Shown: positions 1-10,222, counted from the first letter of the stretch. The stretch: DNA of 64,000 nt from Mycobacterium sp. SMC-4 (GCF_025263265.1 NZ_CP079869.1:248001-312000), one strand, 5' to 3'. Made by a program: numbers and translations. Notes: generated by a model not told the origin, from the sequence alone.

Positions 1-3000
1 TGCCGCAGCCTTCGCTGCGCACGTAGCCGTCGGCGGAGGCGTCGAAGGTCTTGCACTGTCCGACCGGCGAGAGCATCCGGGCCCGAGAGGCGGCGACGAC
101 GGTGACCGGGCTGAGCAACACGTTCACCCCACCGGCCACGGCCAGGTCGCAGTCACCGGAATGCAGCGCCTGACAGGCTTGGTGCACGGCCACCAGCGAC
201 GAGCTGCAGGCGGTGTCGACCGCCACCGCCGGTCCCTCGAATCCGAGGGCGAACGCCACTCGTCCGGAAATCGCGTTGAGCGCGTTGCCGGTGATGAAGT
301 GCGGTTCGATCTTCTCGATCGGTTCGGCCGACAGCAGGTGCGCGTACTCATTGGCGGCCACACCGGTAAAGATTCCGGTCCGGCTGCCGCGCAGTGCCGC
401 CGGCGAACACCCGGCGCGTTCCAGTGCTTCCCAGACGGTTTCGAGCACCAATCGCTGCTGGGGCTCGATCCAGACCGCCTCGCGCGGAGAGATGCCGAAG
501 AACTCAGGGTCGAATCCGTCGATACCGTCCAGGAATCCGCCGAATCGGGTGTAGGTCTTGCCGGGCACATCGGGGTCGGAGTCGAAGAACTCTTCGATGT
601 CGAAGCGGTCCTCGGGGACTTCCCCGATCGCATTGAGCCCTTCGGAGAGCAGGTCCCAGAACGCTTCTGGGTTCGGAGCACCCGGGAACCGGCATGACAC
701 CGCGATGATCGCGACCGGCTCGTCGGTGCGCGCGGACAGCACCGTCTGGGCCGGCCGAGATGCGGCTTCGCTGAGTCCGAGCACGTCGCCGAGCAAGTAG
801 TCGGCGACATCGGAGAGTCGTGGATGGTCCATCGCCAGCGTGGCCGGAATCTCGTGGCCGACGCCTTGTTCGATGCGACGGCGCAGTTCGACGGCCATCA
901 ACGAATCCATGCCGATGTCGAAGAAGCCGGTATCTTCGCGGATCTCCGCGGCGTCGACCCGTGTGATGTCGGCGACCGATTCGCGCAGGTAATCGGTCAA
1001 CAGCTTCTTGCGTTGTTGCACTGGGGCATTGGTGAGCTTCTCGACGAGCTCGGTCTTGCCCGAAGCAGTGAGAACGGCTCCGGCCACCGCGCTGACGTCG
1101 GGAAGCTCGCGTTGCATCTCCGAGAAGATGGGCCGTCGCCCAGCCTGCTGGTACAACGGCAGGAATCGCGTCCAGTCGACCCGGGCCACCATGCCCTGGG
1201 CCGATCCCGGTGCCGACGCTGTGGCCACCACGTCGGCCAGACCGGCCAGAGCGTGGATCGGTGAGAGGGTCTTGATGCCGCGTTGTTCCAGCTTGGCGCG
1301 GGACTCGGCGTCTGCCATACCCGCTGACCACGGCCCGAAATTGACGCTGACCCCGGCGATGCCGCGTTCGCGCAGTCGCCAGGCAAGAGCATCGAGGAAG
1401 GCGTTGGCCGCGCCGTAGGTGGTCTGGCCGAAGCCGCCCCACACCGAGGCGATCGAAGAGGTGCTGATGAAGAAATCGAGTTCGCGGTCGGCCACAGCCT
1501 CACTCAGATGCCATGCACCCCAGACCTTTCCGGCGAAGACGCGGGCAACTTCGGCGTCGTCGAGGTCGGCCAGCGCGGTGGTGCTGATCTCCCCGGCTGC
1601 GTGCACGACGCCGCGCAGTGCCGGCAATTCGGTCCCCGCCAACCCCAGCAGCCGTGCCACGTCCTGGGCGTCGGAGACATCAGCGGTGACGACCCGGAAC
1701 TCGCAACCGTGCTGCCGGCCCAGCTCGTCGATCCGTGCCTGGGTGGCCTCGGTGGGTGCCCGCCGACTGGTCAGCATCAGGTGCTTGGCACCCTGTGCGG
1801 CCAAGTGTCCGGCGATCTCGAGTCCGATGGCGCCCAGGCCACCGGTGACGAGGTAGCTCGCGTCCTCGCGGATCGGCAGCGAAGCGCCGGTGGGCAGTTC
1901 GGTGCGCCGCACCAGGCGTGGGACATAAGCCGTCTGACCGCGCAGTGCGATCTGGTCCTCCCGGCCAACTGCATCGCGGGCGACCGCGATCGCGTCGATC
2001 AGCGACGACCAGTCCTCGGCTGCGAGTGCACCGCTGGCCGGCAGGTCGGCCAGCCCGCCCCACAGGTGGGGCATTTCCAGGGCCGCCGCGCGGCCGAATC
2101 CCCACAGGCAGGCCTGATCTGGGAACACCGAGTCGGACTCGGTGACCCGCTGGGCGCCGCGCGTCACCAGCCAGACGGGGCTGCGCAGCCCGGCGCTGTT
2201 GGCGGCGCGGAAAAGCCGGCGCGTCCCGCCCATGATCCGGTCCTGCATCTGCTGCACGGCCTGCGCCGCGGGCGCGTCCTGCGCCGCGGAGTCCACCGCG
2301 CCGACACCCACGATGCGCAGGGAGGCATTCTCGGCGGCCGCTGAACGCAGCGTCTCGACAAGTCGCTCGGCTTCGTCGTCGGATGCCGGCAGCGAGACAC
2401 TCCGATGCTGCAGGCCGCGCGCGTCGAGGGCCTCGGCCAGCGACCTGACGGCACCGTCCTGCTCACCGACCAGGATCCACAGCGAGGCCACGTCGGCAGT
2501 CCCGGCCGGCGTCGGGGCTGCGGTATCCCATCGGATCTCGTAGCGGTCGTCGGCGATCGACTGGGTGCTGCGCTGCTGGTTGTGCTGCTGGGCGAGCCTG
2601 GTCAACACCCGCAGGGTTTGCGGGTCGGTGTCGGCACCGTCCAGCAGTGCGGCCAGTTCCTCGACGCGTCCATCTTCGAGTAGCCGCATGGACTGCGTCT
2701 GTGCCGAACCCTTGCGGTGGTGGCTGGGCCGGCGCGCGTCGGCGCGGTTGTCCCAGAACCAGTACTCGCGATGCTCGAAGGGGTAGGTCGGCAGGTCCAC
2801 CTTGCGTGCCGACGGGCGCCCGGAAGCGGCGAAGTCGGGCAGGTGGCCCAGCACGTAGGCGTCGGCGACCGCTTCGGTGATCTGCCGATGATCGGCGGTG
2901 GTGCGCCGCATCGAGGCGATGGCGCGGGGCGTGGTCGACTGATCGGGCCAGGCGCTCAGCGCAGCGGCGGTGAGGATCGGCCGCGGACCGATCTCGACCA

Positions 3001-5437
3001 GCACCCGGCAGTTCAGATCCGCCAGGGTGCGCACGCTCTTGGCGAACTCGACCGGTTGGCGCGCATGACGACGCCAGTAGACCCCGTCGATGGTGACACT
3101 GCGACCCAGTGCCGCGCCGGTGCGGTTGTCGATCAGCAGGCGCTGCGGGGTCTGATAGCTGAAGCTCTGCGCAAAGGCCTCGAACTCGTCGAGGATCGGG
3201 TCGAGCAGCGCGGAATGGAACGCGTGGCTGGTCTCCAGCCAGTCACACCGGACTCCGTCGCGCTCCAGCGGGGCCACGGCGGCTTCGAGGTCGGCAGCCG
3301 GGCCGGAAAGCACGGTGTTGGCGCCGTTGTACGCCGCGACCGACAGGTTCGGGAACTCATCGGTCAGTCTTTCCACCCGATCGGCGGCAGCGAACACCGC
3401 GACCATCCGGCCGCCGGCGGGCAGGCTGCCGAAGAGCCGTCCACGCTCGGCCATCAGCCGGGCGCCATCTTCGAGGCTGAACACGCCGGCAACACAGGCG
3501 GCGGCGTACTGGCCGACGCTGTGTCCGAGAACGATGTCGGGTTCGAAGCCCCAGGACTGCCACAAGCGGGCCAGGCCCATCTCGACGGCGAACAGTGCGG
3601 GCTGCGCATACGAGGTCTGCCGCAACCGCTCCTCACTGTCGGGGCCCTCGTCGTCGAAAATCACACTGAGCAAAGGCTGGTCGAGCATGTCGCCAACGGC
3701 CGCGGCGCATCGGTCCACGGTTTGCGCGAATACCGGCTCGGTCTGGTAGAGCTCCCGGGCCATGCCGGGGTACTGGCTGCCCTGGCCGGTGAACAGCCAG
3801 GCAGTCTTCGGGGTGTCGTGGGATTCTCCACGGACCAGGCCGGGGGCGGGCCGGTCCTCGGCCAGCGCCCCGAGAAGCTCCAGTGCGTTGTCTCGGGAGT
3901 TGACCACCAGCGCGGCGCGGTGCTCCAGATGCGCCCGCGCGGTTCCGGCGGTGAAGCTGACATCGGCCAACCCGGCCTCCGGGTGCTGTTCCCACCACTG
4001 GCGGTACTGCTCGGCGATCCGAACCAGGGCTGACGGCGTCCGGGCCGACAGCGGCACGATGCTGAAGCGCTCGTCGGCGGGTTCGTCGGCGGCGGCAACC
4101 GAGGTCAGATGTGGCTGTTCGGGCGCCTCTTCGAGGATGACGTGGGCGTTCGTGCCGGCAAAGCCGAACGAGCTGACGCCGGCGATGCGGGGCCGGCCGT
4201 TGCGCTCCCACGCCATGGGTTCCTTGACGACCTGCACCGGCAGTCGGTCCCAGGGAATGTGGGGCGAAGGATTTTCGAAGTGCAAGTGCTTGGGCAGCAA
4301 ACTGTTTTCGAGGGCGAGGACGACCTTGATGACGCCGGCGATACCGGCGGCCGCTTCCAGGTGCCCGATGTTGGTCTTGACCGAGCCGATCAACAGCGGC
4401 TGCTCGGGGTCACGCCCCACTCCGAAGGCCGCACCGGCGGCCTGGGCCTCGATGGGGTCACCCAGTGACGTACCGGTGCCGTGGGCTTCGAGGTATCCCA
4501 CCTCGCTCGGCGCCAGGCCGGCGCGGTTGAGCGCATCGGTGATAACCCTTTGCTGGGCAACACCATTGGGCACGGTCAAGCCACCGGATGCACCGTCCTG
4601 ATTGATTGCGCTGCCCCGGATCACCGCGCGGATGTGGTCGCCGTCGCGCTGGGCGTCTTCGAGTCTCTTGATGACGATCACGCCGCAACCCTCACCGCGG
4701 ACATAACCGTCGGCGGCCGCATCGAAGGTTTTGCAGCGCCCGTCCGGTGCGAGCATGTGCGCGTTGGAGAAGGTGATCATGGTCGCCGGAGTCAGCAGAA
4801 CGTTCGCGCCGCCGGCCAGGGCAAGGTCGCATTCACCGAGCTGCAGCGCCTGGCATGCCTGGTGGATGGCCACCAGCGACGAGCTGCACGCGGTGTCGAC
4901 CGCGACCGACGGACCCTGCAGGCCGAGCCGATAACTGATCCGGCCGGCCGCTGCCGCGTTGGAGGTACCGATGGCCAGGTAGGCCTCGATTTCGTGATAG
5001 TCCAATTCCCCGGACGCCATCCCGAGGTAGTCATGAGTGGCCAAACCGACGAAGACGCCGGTATTGGTGTTGGCCAGTGCCGACGGGGCGGTACCCGAAT
5101 GTTCCACGGCACGCCACGCGGTCTCCAGCAGCAGTCGGTGCTGCGGATCCATCAACCGGACCTCGCGCGCGGACATCCCGAAGAACGGGGCATCGAATCC
5201 TGTTGGATCCTCGACGAATCCGGCGCGGCGAGTCACGATCTTGCCGGCCGTGCCGGGGTCGGGATCGAAGAAGTCGTCGACATCCCAGCGGTTCTTGGGC
5301 ACCTCCGAAATCGCGTCGCGCCCGTCGCGAAGCATGCGCCAGAACCGGTCCGCGTCGGGTGCGCCGGGCAACTGGGCGGCGTAACCGACGATGGCGAATC
5401 GCTGGCCTGGTGCGTTCTGGTGCTCGGTCGTGGACAT
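1..5437 (-). CDS. pks: Bimodular type I polyketide synthase of the trehalose polyphleate locus (3' end outside window)
   Basis: The frame is open from an ATG at 5437 (SD AGGGAGG just upstream) to the left edge, giving at least 1812 residues. Domains in order: KS1 (about 13-440, active-site motif DTACSSS with Cys184, then EAHGTGT and KTNIGH), AT (about 545-860, GHSVG with Ser640 and HAFH, the malonyl-type signature), KR (about 890-1420, TGGLGAIG near 1198, catalytic YGAAN, LDD motif of B-type reductases), ACP (GMDSL near 1510), KS2 (from about 1574, Cys1744), then cut off. Module 1 has no DH or ER. In M. smegmatis the homologous synthase next to papA3/mmpL10/fadD23/PE makes the polyunsaturated phleic acids of trehalose polyphleates. 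The assignment rests on that neighbourhood; the KS-AT-KR-ACP-KS order is read directly from the sequence. Confidence 0.93.
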   Translation of the reverse strand, partial: MSTTEHQNAPGQRFAIVGYAAQLPGAPDADRFWRMLRDGRDAISEVPKNRWDVDDFFDPDPGTAGKIVTRRAGFVEDPTGFDAPFFGMSAREVRLMDPQHRLLLETAWRAVEHSGTAPSALANTNTGVFVGLATHDYLGMASGELDYHEIEAYLAIGTSNAAAAGRISYRLGLQGPSVAVDTACSSSLVAIHQACQALQLGECDLALAGGANVLLTPATMITFSNAHMLAPDGRCKTFDAAADGYVRGEGCGVIVIKRLEDAQRDGDHIRAVIRGSAINQDGASGGLTVPNGVAQQRVITDALNRAGLAPSEVGYLEAHGTGTSLGDPIEAQAAGAAFGVGRDPEQPLLIGSVKTNIGHLEAAAGIAGVIKVVLALENSLLPKHLHFENPSPHIPWDRLPVQVVKEPMAWERNGRPRIAGVSSFGFAGTNAHVILEEAPEQPHLTSVAAADEPADERFSIVPLSARTPSALVRIAEQYRQWWEQHPEAGLADVSFTAGTARAHLEHRAALVVNSRDNALELLGALAEDRPAPGLVRGESHDTPKTAWLFTGQGSQYPGMARELYQTEPVFAQTVDRCAAAVGDMLDQPLLSVIFDDEGPDSEERLRQTSYAQPALFAVEMGLARLWQSWGFEPDIVLGHSVGQYAAACVAGVFSLEDGARLMAERGRLFGSLPAGGRMVAVFAAADRVERLTDEFPNLSVAAYNGANTVLSGPAADLEAAVAPLERDGVRCDWLETSHAFHSALLDPILDEFEAFAQSFSYQTPQRLLIDNRTGAALGRSVTIDGVYWRRHARQPVEFAKSVRTLADLNCRVLVEIGPRPILTAAALSAWPDQSTTPRAIASMRRTTADHRQITEAVADAYVLGHLPDFAASGRPSARKVDLPTYPFEHREYWFWDNRADARRPSHHRKGSAQTQSMRLLEDGRVEELAALLDGADTDPQTLRVLTRLAQQHNQQRSTQSIADDRYEIRWDTAAPTPAGTADVASLWILVGEQDGAVRSLAEALDARGLQHRSVSLPASDDEAERLVETLRSAAAENASLRIVGVGAVDSAAQDAPAAQAVQQMQDRIMGGTRRLFRAANSAGLRSPVWLVTRGAQRVTESDSVFPDQACLWGFGRAAALEMPHLWGGLADLPASGALAAEDWSSLIDAIAVARDAVGREDQIALRGQTAYVPRLVRRTELPTGASLPIREDASYLVTGGLGAIGLEIAGHLAAQGAKHLMLTSRRAPTEATQARIDELGRQHGCEFRVVTADVSDAQDVARLLGLAGTELPALRGVVHAAGEISTTALADLDDAEVARVFAGKVWGAWHLSEAVADRELDFFISTSSIASVWGGFGQTTYGAANAFLDALAWRLRERGIAGVSVNFGPWSAGMADAESRAKLEQRGIKTLSPIHALAGLADVVATASAPGSAQGMVARVDWTRFLPLYQQAGRRPIFSEMQRELPDVSAVAGAVLTASGKTELVEKLTNAPVQQRKKLLTDYLRESVADITRVDAAEIREDTGFFDIGMDSLMAVELRRRIEQGVGHEIPATLAMDHPRLSDVADYLLGDVLGLSEAASRPAQTVLSARTDEPVAIIAVSCRFPGAPNPEAFWDLLSEGLNAIGEVPEDRFDIEEFFDSDPDVPGKTYTRFGGFLDGIDGFDPEFFGISPREAVWIEPQQRLVLETVWEALERAGCSPAALRGSRTGIFTGVAANEYAHLLSAEPIEKIEPHFITGNALNAISGRVAFALGFEGPAVAVDTACSSSLVAVHQACQALHSGDCDLAVAGGVNVLLSPVTVVAASRARMLSPVGQCKTFDASADGYVRSEGCG

Positions 5438-5483
5438 GACCGTAGCCCCCCCTCCCTACTCGGCAGTAAGATACCATCTGAGG

Positions 5484-5502
5484 CGGTAAGCGTAACTTAC
5501 CG
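5484..5502. promoter_or_regulatory. Candidate operator dyad in the divergent pks/papA3 promoter region
   Basis: CGGTAAG (5484-5490) and CTTACCG (5496-5502) form a perfect 7-bp inverted repeat with a 5-nt spacer. A third half site, GTTACCG, lies at 5519-5525. The dyad sits 47 bp upstream of the pks start and about 200 bp upstream of papA3, in an intergenic stretch (5438-5699) that is visibly more AT-rich than the flanking genes. It is a plausible regulator site controlling one or both TPP operons. The regulator is not identifiable from the window. Confidence 0.5.
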
Positions 5503-5699
5503 TCTCGTAAATACAACTGTTACCGGAGTCTTAGCTGAAATCGACCCGCGGCACACTATTGCAGAACCGGCCGAGGGGTGCGAGGTCTCCGAATATTGCG
5601 TCCAGTCTCAGCCGGACCAGCCCGCGGGCTCTCCGGTAGTTTGATGCCGCCACGAGATTGGCCAGGCCGCAGATCGGCCTCAAACGGAGGGATTAGAAC

Positions 5700-7121
5700 A
5701 TGCGCATAGGCAAGATAACTGTTGGCGCACTTGATGAATGGACTCTGCGTCCGGGCACGGTCACGTCGTGGCATCCGACTTCGGCCGCCCAGGAAAAGGC
5801 GAGCCGGGCGCCGGTGAGCAACGTTCCGGTTAGCTACATGCAAGGTCAGCATCTGCGTAACTACTGCGACCGCGAGGCCGCCGGTCTGAACTTCTCACGT
5901 CAGATCATCGGTAGCTGTGAGGTTGCTGGAACATGCGATATCGACGCGATGAACGAGGCACTTAATAGCTACATCCGGCGCCACGACACCTTCCGCAGCT
6001 GGTTTCGGCAGGGGGCCGACGGAGAGTTCATCCGACATTCCATCGAGGACCCCGCCGACATCGAGTTCGTGCCGGTCGACCACGGCGAGATGACCGTCGA
6101 GCAGATTCGCGAACACGTGACCAACATCCCCAGCCCGATGGAATGGGGATGCTTCACCTTCGGCGTCGTGCAGGGCGACGGATACTTCAGCTTCTTTGCC
6201 GCGATGGATCACGTGCACGGTGACGCGACGCTGATCGGCACGACGATGATGGAAGCCAACGGCATGTACTCGGCGTTGACCACCAGTGGCGAGGCACTGG
6301 AGTTGCCCGCCGCCGGCAGCTTCGACGACTTCTGCGTCCGGGAACGCGAGCACGCCGCCGCGCTGACGCTGGATTCCCCGGGCGTCCGCGCCTGGCTGGA
6401 CTTCGCCGAGAACAACAACGGTGGGTTTCCGGAATTCCCTCTGCCGCTTGGGGATCCGAACGAGTCGACACGCAGTGTGATGAGCGCGGCGATGCTGATG
6501 GACCCGGCACAGACCGAGCGGTTCGAGTCGGCCTGCTCGGCAGCGGGTGCCCGGTTCGTCGGCGGGCTGTTCGCCTGTCTGGGTCTGGTCGAGCACGAGT
6601 TCACCGGGGCGCTCACCTACTACGGGCTCACGCCGCGAGACTCCCGCACCGCCGGTGACAACTTCATGACCCAGGGCTGGTTCACCGGCCTGATCCCGAT
6701 CACCGTCCCGGTAGCTGCGACATCGTTCAACGAGGCCGCGTGGGCCGCACAATCCTGTTTCGACTCGAGCTTGGACATGGCTCGTGTGCCCTACTACCGC
6801 GTCTTGGAATTGGCGCCGGACCTGAACTGGCCGCGACCGAATTTTCCGGTGTCGAACTTCTTCCACGGTGCCGCGGCACCGATGAACGCCATCCTCGCGG
6901 CCACCGAGTTGGGCCTGGCCGAGAACATCGGAATCTTCCCGGACGGCCGGTTCTCTTATCAATTGACCATTTACATCTTCCGTTACCACGAGGGCACTCA
7001 GATGGCGATCATGCACCCCGACAACCCAATTGCGTTGAAGTCGGCCAACCGCTACATGGAGGCGATGAGCTCGGTGTGCACCAGAGTTGCTGACCGCGGC
7101 AACTGGGGTCGCGTCGCGTAG
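5700..7121 (+). CDS. papA3: PapA3-type acyltransferase (acylates trehalose)
   Basis: A 473-residue condensation-domain acyltransferase of the polyketide-associated (Pap) family. The HxxxD catalytic motif is present as HVHGD, with His171 and Asp175; the residue after Asp is Ala rather than the usual Gly. The family transfers acyl groups onto trehalose hydroxyls; PapA3 forms diacyltrehalose, the precursor of TPP and related glycolipids. The ATG is preceded by a good SD (GGAGG, about 5683). It is first in the rightward run papA3-mmpL10-fadD23-PE and divergent from the PKS, the arrangement known from the M. smegmatis TPP locus. The protein is cytosolic, with no signal peptide. Substrate assignment is by context. 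Confidence 0.9.
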   Translation: MRIGKITVGALDEWTLRPGTVTSWHPTSAAQEKASRAPVSNVPVSYMQGQHLRNYCDREAAGLNFSRQIIGSCEVAGTCDIDAMNEALNSYIRRHDTFRSWFRQGADGEFIRHSIEDPADIEFVPVDHGEMTVEQIREHVTNIPSPMEWGCFTFGVVQGDGYFSFFAAMDHVHGDATLIGTTMMEANGMYSALTTSGEALELPAAGSFDDFCVREREHAAALTLDSPGVRAWLDFAENNNGGFPEFPLPLGDPNESTRSVMSAAMLMDPAQTERFESACSAAGARFVGGLFACLGLVEHEFTGALTYYGLTPRDSRTAGDNFMTQGWFTGLIPITVPVAATSFNEAAWAAQSCFDSSLDMARVPYYRVLELAPDLNWPRPNFPVSNFFHGAAAPMNAILAATELGLAENIGIFPDGRFSYQLTIYIFRYHEGTQMAIMHPDNPIALKSANRYMEAMSSVCTRVADRGNWGRVA

Positions 7122-7183
7122 CGTGGAGCAAATCACAGTGGGGGTCCCCGTGGTGACTTCTTCCGGGCGATGGTGAGGGTGGT

Positions 7184-10100
7184 ATGCGGCGGCTTGCCGA
7201 TTTCGTAGTGCGGTGGCCGTGGGCCGTGATCGGGGTGTGGATGGCGTTGGCCGTCGCGCTGCCCTTGAGCCTGCCGTCGCTGGGCGAGATGGCAGCCCGC
7301 AACCCGCTGGTGATCCTGCCGTCCGACGCACCGTCGAACGTCACCGCCAGGATGATGGCCGAGGCCTTCGAGGAGCCGGCTTCGGACAACCTGCTGGTCG
7401 TGGCGTTCATCGACGAAACCGGGCTCACCTCTGCCGACGAGCAGTCCTACCGCAAGCTGGTCGACGCGCTGCGCGCGGATGACCTCGATGTGGTGGCGGT
7501 GCAGGATTTCTACACCACACCGCAACTGCGGGACTTCTTGACCAGCGAAGACAACACCACCTGGGTGTTGCCGGTCAGCTTGGAAGGGGAGCTGGGCACC
7601 CCGCGGGGCTATGAATCCTTCACCCGGGTGGCCGACATCATCCGGCACAACGTCCCCGACACTGCTGCGGACGGTCCGCTGGAGGTGCACGTCACCGGTC
7701 CGGCCGCCACCGTCGCGGACCTGACCGTCGCCGGTGAGCAGGATCGACTGCCGATCGAACTCGCCATCGCGGTGATGGTCCTGACCGTGTTACTGATCGT
7801 GTACCGAAATCCGATCACGATGATGTTGCCGCTGGTCACGATCGGAACCTCGCTGCTGATCGCTCAAGCGCTGGCGGCCGGATACTCGCTGCTGACCGGC
7901 GCGGGGGTCTCCAACCAGTCGGTGGTGTTCCTCAGCGCCATCATGGCCGGCGCCGGGACAGATTATGCGGTGTTCCTGATCAGCCGATACCACGACTGTC
8001 TGCGCGCCGGCTTGGACTACACCGAGGCGGTGAAGGTGGCGATGCCGGCGATCGGGAAGGTCATCATCGCCTCTGCCAGCATGGTGGGCATCACCTTCAT
8101 CATGATGAGCTTCGCCCAGATGGGGGTCTTCAGAACCGTCGGGGTGGTGTCGGCGATCGGCATCGGGGTGGCCTTCATCGCCGCGGTGACGCTGCTCCCG
8201 GCGATCCTGGTCCTGGCCGGACCGCGCGGCTGGATCAAGCCCAGGCGCGAGGTGACCGCCCGGCTCTGGCGTCGTTCAGGCATTCGCATCGTGCGCCGAC
8301 CGGTGATACACCTGGTGGCCAGCGTGCTGGTGCTGGGCGTACTGGCCAGCTTTTCGGCGTTCGCCACCTATAACTACGACGACCGTAAGGTCGTCTCGCC
8401 GTCGGCGCCGAGTTCGGTGGGGTACGCCGCACTGGAGAATCACTTCCCGATCAACCAGTCCATTCCCGAATACATCGTCGTCCAGTCACCCAACGACCTG
8501 CGCAATCCACGGGCAATGGCCGACATGGAGCAGATGGCCTCACGCATCGCGCAGCTGCCGGATATCGAGCTGGTCAGTGGCGTCACCCGGCCGTTGGGCG
8601 AAGTGCCTCCTGAGCTGCGGGCGACGTTTCAGGCCGGCATCGTCGGAGAGCGGCTGGCCGACGGCTCCGCGCAGATCACCGAGCGCTTCGGAGATCTCGA
8701 TCGGCTCGCCGCGGGGGCCGAAGAACTCGCCGACAGCCTCGCCGAGGTCCGCGCGCAGCTCAACAGGATCATCCCGGGCCTGCAAGCGGTGCTCGACACA
8801 TTCTCTTCTGTGCAATCGCAGTATGGCGGCCAGCAGTTGGTCCGCGACGTCGAGGCAGCTGCCAAGCTGGTGCAGAGCGTCAACGAACTCGGCAATGCCA
8901 TGGGCCTGAGATTTTCTGCGGTACAGGATTTGTTCGCCTGGATCGGCCCGGTCACACAGGCGCTGGACGGCAACGCCGTCTGCAACGCGAATCCGTCCTG
9001 CAGTGCCACCCGCGCGCAGTTCCAGCAGCTGCTGGCCAATCGTGGTGATGGCAACCTCGACCAGATCAATCAGGCGGCCCGTCAGCTGCAAGGAGTCGGT
9101 CAGCGCCAGTCGCTCAACGAAACAGCCGCCAGCCTCAATGGCACTCTGACCAGTCTGGTCAAGCTCTCTGAGGAATTGGGACTGAACCGGCCCCGTGGCG
9201 CTCAGGGCGCATTGACCGAGCTTCGGCAAGGAGCCGACCAACTCGCTGGGGGGAGCCGGGAGATCGCCGGGGGTGTCGACGAGATGGTCGCCCAGATCAG
9301 AGTGATGGCGTCGGGGTTGAACGAGGCGGCGCGTTTTCTGTTGACGATGCGCAATCAGGCCGACAGCCCGGCGATGGCGGGCTTCAACATTCCCGTAGAA
9401 GCGCTCAGCGATGCCGATTTCCGCCAGGCCACCAGCACATTCATTTCCCCGGACGGTCGAACGGCGCGCTATCTGGTGCAGACCAAGCTGAACCCGTTCA
9501 GCGCTGAGGCCATGGATCAGGTCAATACGATCTCCGAGATCGCTGACAGCGCAAAGCCCAACACGATGTTGGCCGACGCAACCATATCGGTCGGCGGATT
9601 TCCGGTGGCTTTGCGCGACACCCGGGATTACTACGAGCAGGACATCCGTCTGATCATCACCGTGACGGTCATTGTGGTCTTGCTGATACTCATCATGCTG
9701 TTACGTGCGATCGTGGCCCCGTTGTACCTCGTGGCGTCGGTCGTGATGTCCTACTTCTCCGCGATGGGTATCGGCGTGCTGGTCTTCCAGGTGATTCTGG
9801 GACAGCAATTGCATTGGAGCGTGCCGCCTTTGGCGTTCGTGGTGCTGGTCGCCGTGGGTGCCGACTACAACATGCTCTTCGTGTCGCGGTTGCGCGACGA
9901 AGGTGCGCGCAGCATCCGCTACGGGGTGATTCGCACGCTTTCCACGACCGGCGGCGTGATCACCGCGGCCGGCTTGATCTTTGCCGCATCGATGACCGGG
10001 CTGATGTTCTCCAGCATCGGACTGGTGGTGCAGGGCGGTTTCGTGATCGGTGTCGGGATTTTGCTGGACACCTTCGTCGTTCGCACCATCACGGTGCCGG

Positions 10101-10222
10101 CGATAGCGGCACTGGTGGGCAAGGCGAACTGGTGGCCGGCGCAGTTCTTGTCGCGATCATCGGCAGCCAGACCTGAACCGACAAAGGTGTCGGTCGGCTC
10201 GCAGAGCGCGCAGACGCAATGA
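7184..10222 (+). CDS. mmpL10: MmpL10-type RND lipid exporter
   Basis: A 1012-residue MmpL transporter, full length for the family. One TM near residues 12-32 is followed by a first extracytoplasmic domain (about 33-185), a TM cluster (about 190-370) containing GAGTDYAVFLISRYHD, a second, larger loop (about 395-780) rich in predicted helix/coiled coil, and a final TM cluster (about 820-980) with GADYNMLFVSR. The GxxTDY and GADYN motifs match the proton-relay regions of MmpL proteins. In the TPP pathway MmpL10 is needed to move diacyltrehalose across the inner membrane for final acylation. It lies 62 bp after papA3 and 103 bp before the preferred fadD23 start. No mmpS partner is present. Confidence 0.92.
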   Translation: MRRLADFVVRWPWAVIGVWMALAVALPLSLPSLGEMAARNPLVILPSDAPSNVTARMMAEAFEEPASDNLLVVAFIDETGLTSADEQSYRKLVDALRADDLDVVAVQDFYTTPQLRDFLTSEDNTTWVLPVSLEGELGTPRGYESFTRVADIIRHNVPDTAADGPLEVHVTGPAATVADLTVAGEQDRLPIELAIAVMVLTVLLIVYRNPITMMLPLVTIGTSLLIAQALAAGYSLLTGAGVSNQSVVFLSAIMAGAGTDYAVFLISRYHDCLRAGLDYTEAVKVAMPAIGKVIIASASMVGITFIMMSFAQMGVFRTVGVVSAIGIGVAFIAAVTLLPAILVLAGPRGWIKPRREVTARLWRRSGIRIVRRPVIHLVASVLVLGVLASFSAFATYNYDDRKVVSPSAPSSVGYAALENHFPINQSIPEYIVVQSPNDLRNPRAMADMEQMASRIAQLPDIELVSGVTRPLGEVPPELRATFQAGIVGERLADGSAQITERFGDLDRLAAGAEELADSLAEVRAQLNRIIPGLQAVLDTFSSVQSQYGGQQLVRDVEAAAKLVQSVNELGNAMGLRFSAVQDLFAWIGPVTQALDGNAVCNANPSCSATRAQFQQLLANRGDGNLDQINQAARQLQGVGQRQSLNETAASLNGTLTSLVKLSEELGLNRPRGAQGALTELRQGADQLAGGSREIAGGVDEMVAQIRVMASGLNEAARFLLTMRNQADSPAMAGFNIPVEALSDADFRQATSTFISPDGRTARYLVQTKLNPFSAEAMDQVNTISEIADSAKPNTMLADATISVGGFPVALRDTRDYYEQDIRLIITVTVIVVLLILIMLLRAIVAPLYLVASVVMSYFSAMGIGVLVFQVILGQQLHWSVPPLAFVVLVAVGADYNMLFVSRLRDEGARSIRYGVIRTLSTTGGVITAAGLIFAASMTGLMFSSIGLVVQGGFVIGVGILLDTFVVRTITVPAIAALVGKANWWPAQFLSRSSAARPEPTKVSVGSQSAQTQ

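Noticed and set aside
2717..4033. Long plus-strand open frame (438 codons) across the PKS AT region
   Set aside because: It is antisense to the uninterrupted PKS frame, has Gly/Arg/Gln-rich composition and no recognisable domain. High GC keeps such frames open by chance.
5484..5502. IdeR (iron box) at the TPP promoter dyad
   Set aside because: The arms GGTAAG/CTTACC look similar, but the IdeR consensus has a 1-nt centre, while here the arms are 5 nt apart.
5895..7331. 478-codon minus-strand frame over papA3
   Set aside because: It runs antisense to a clear PapA protein and into the mmpL10 start, with no domain and no ribosome binding site.
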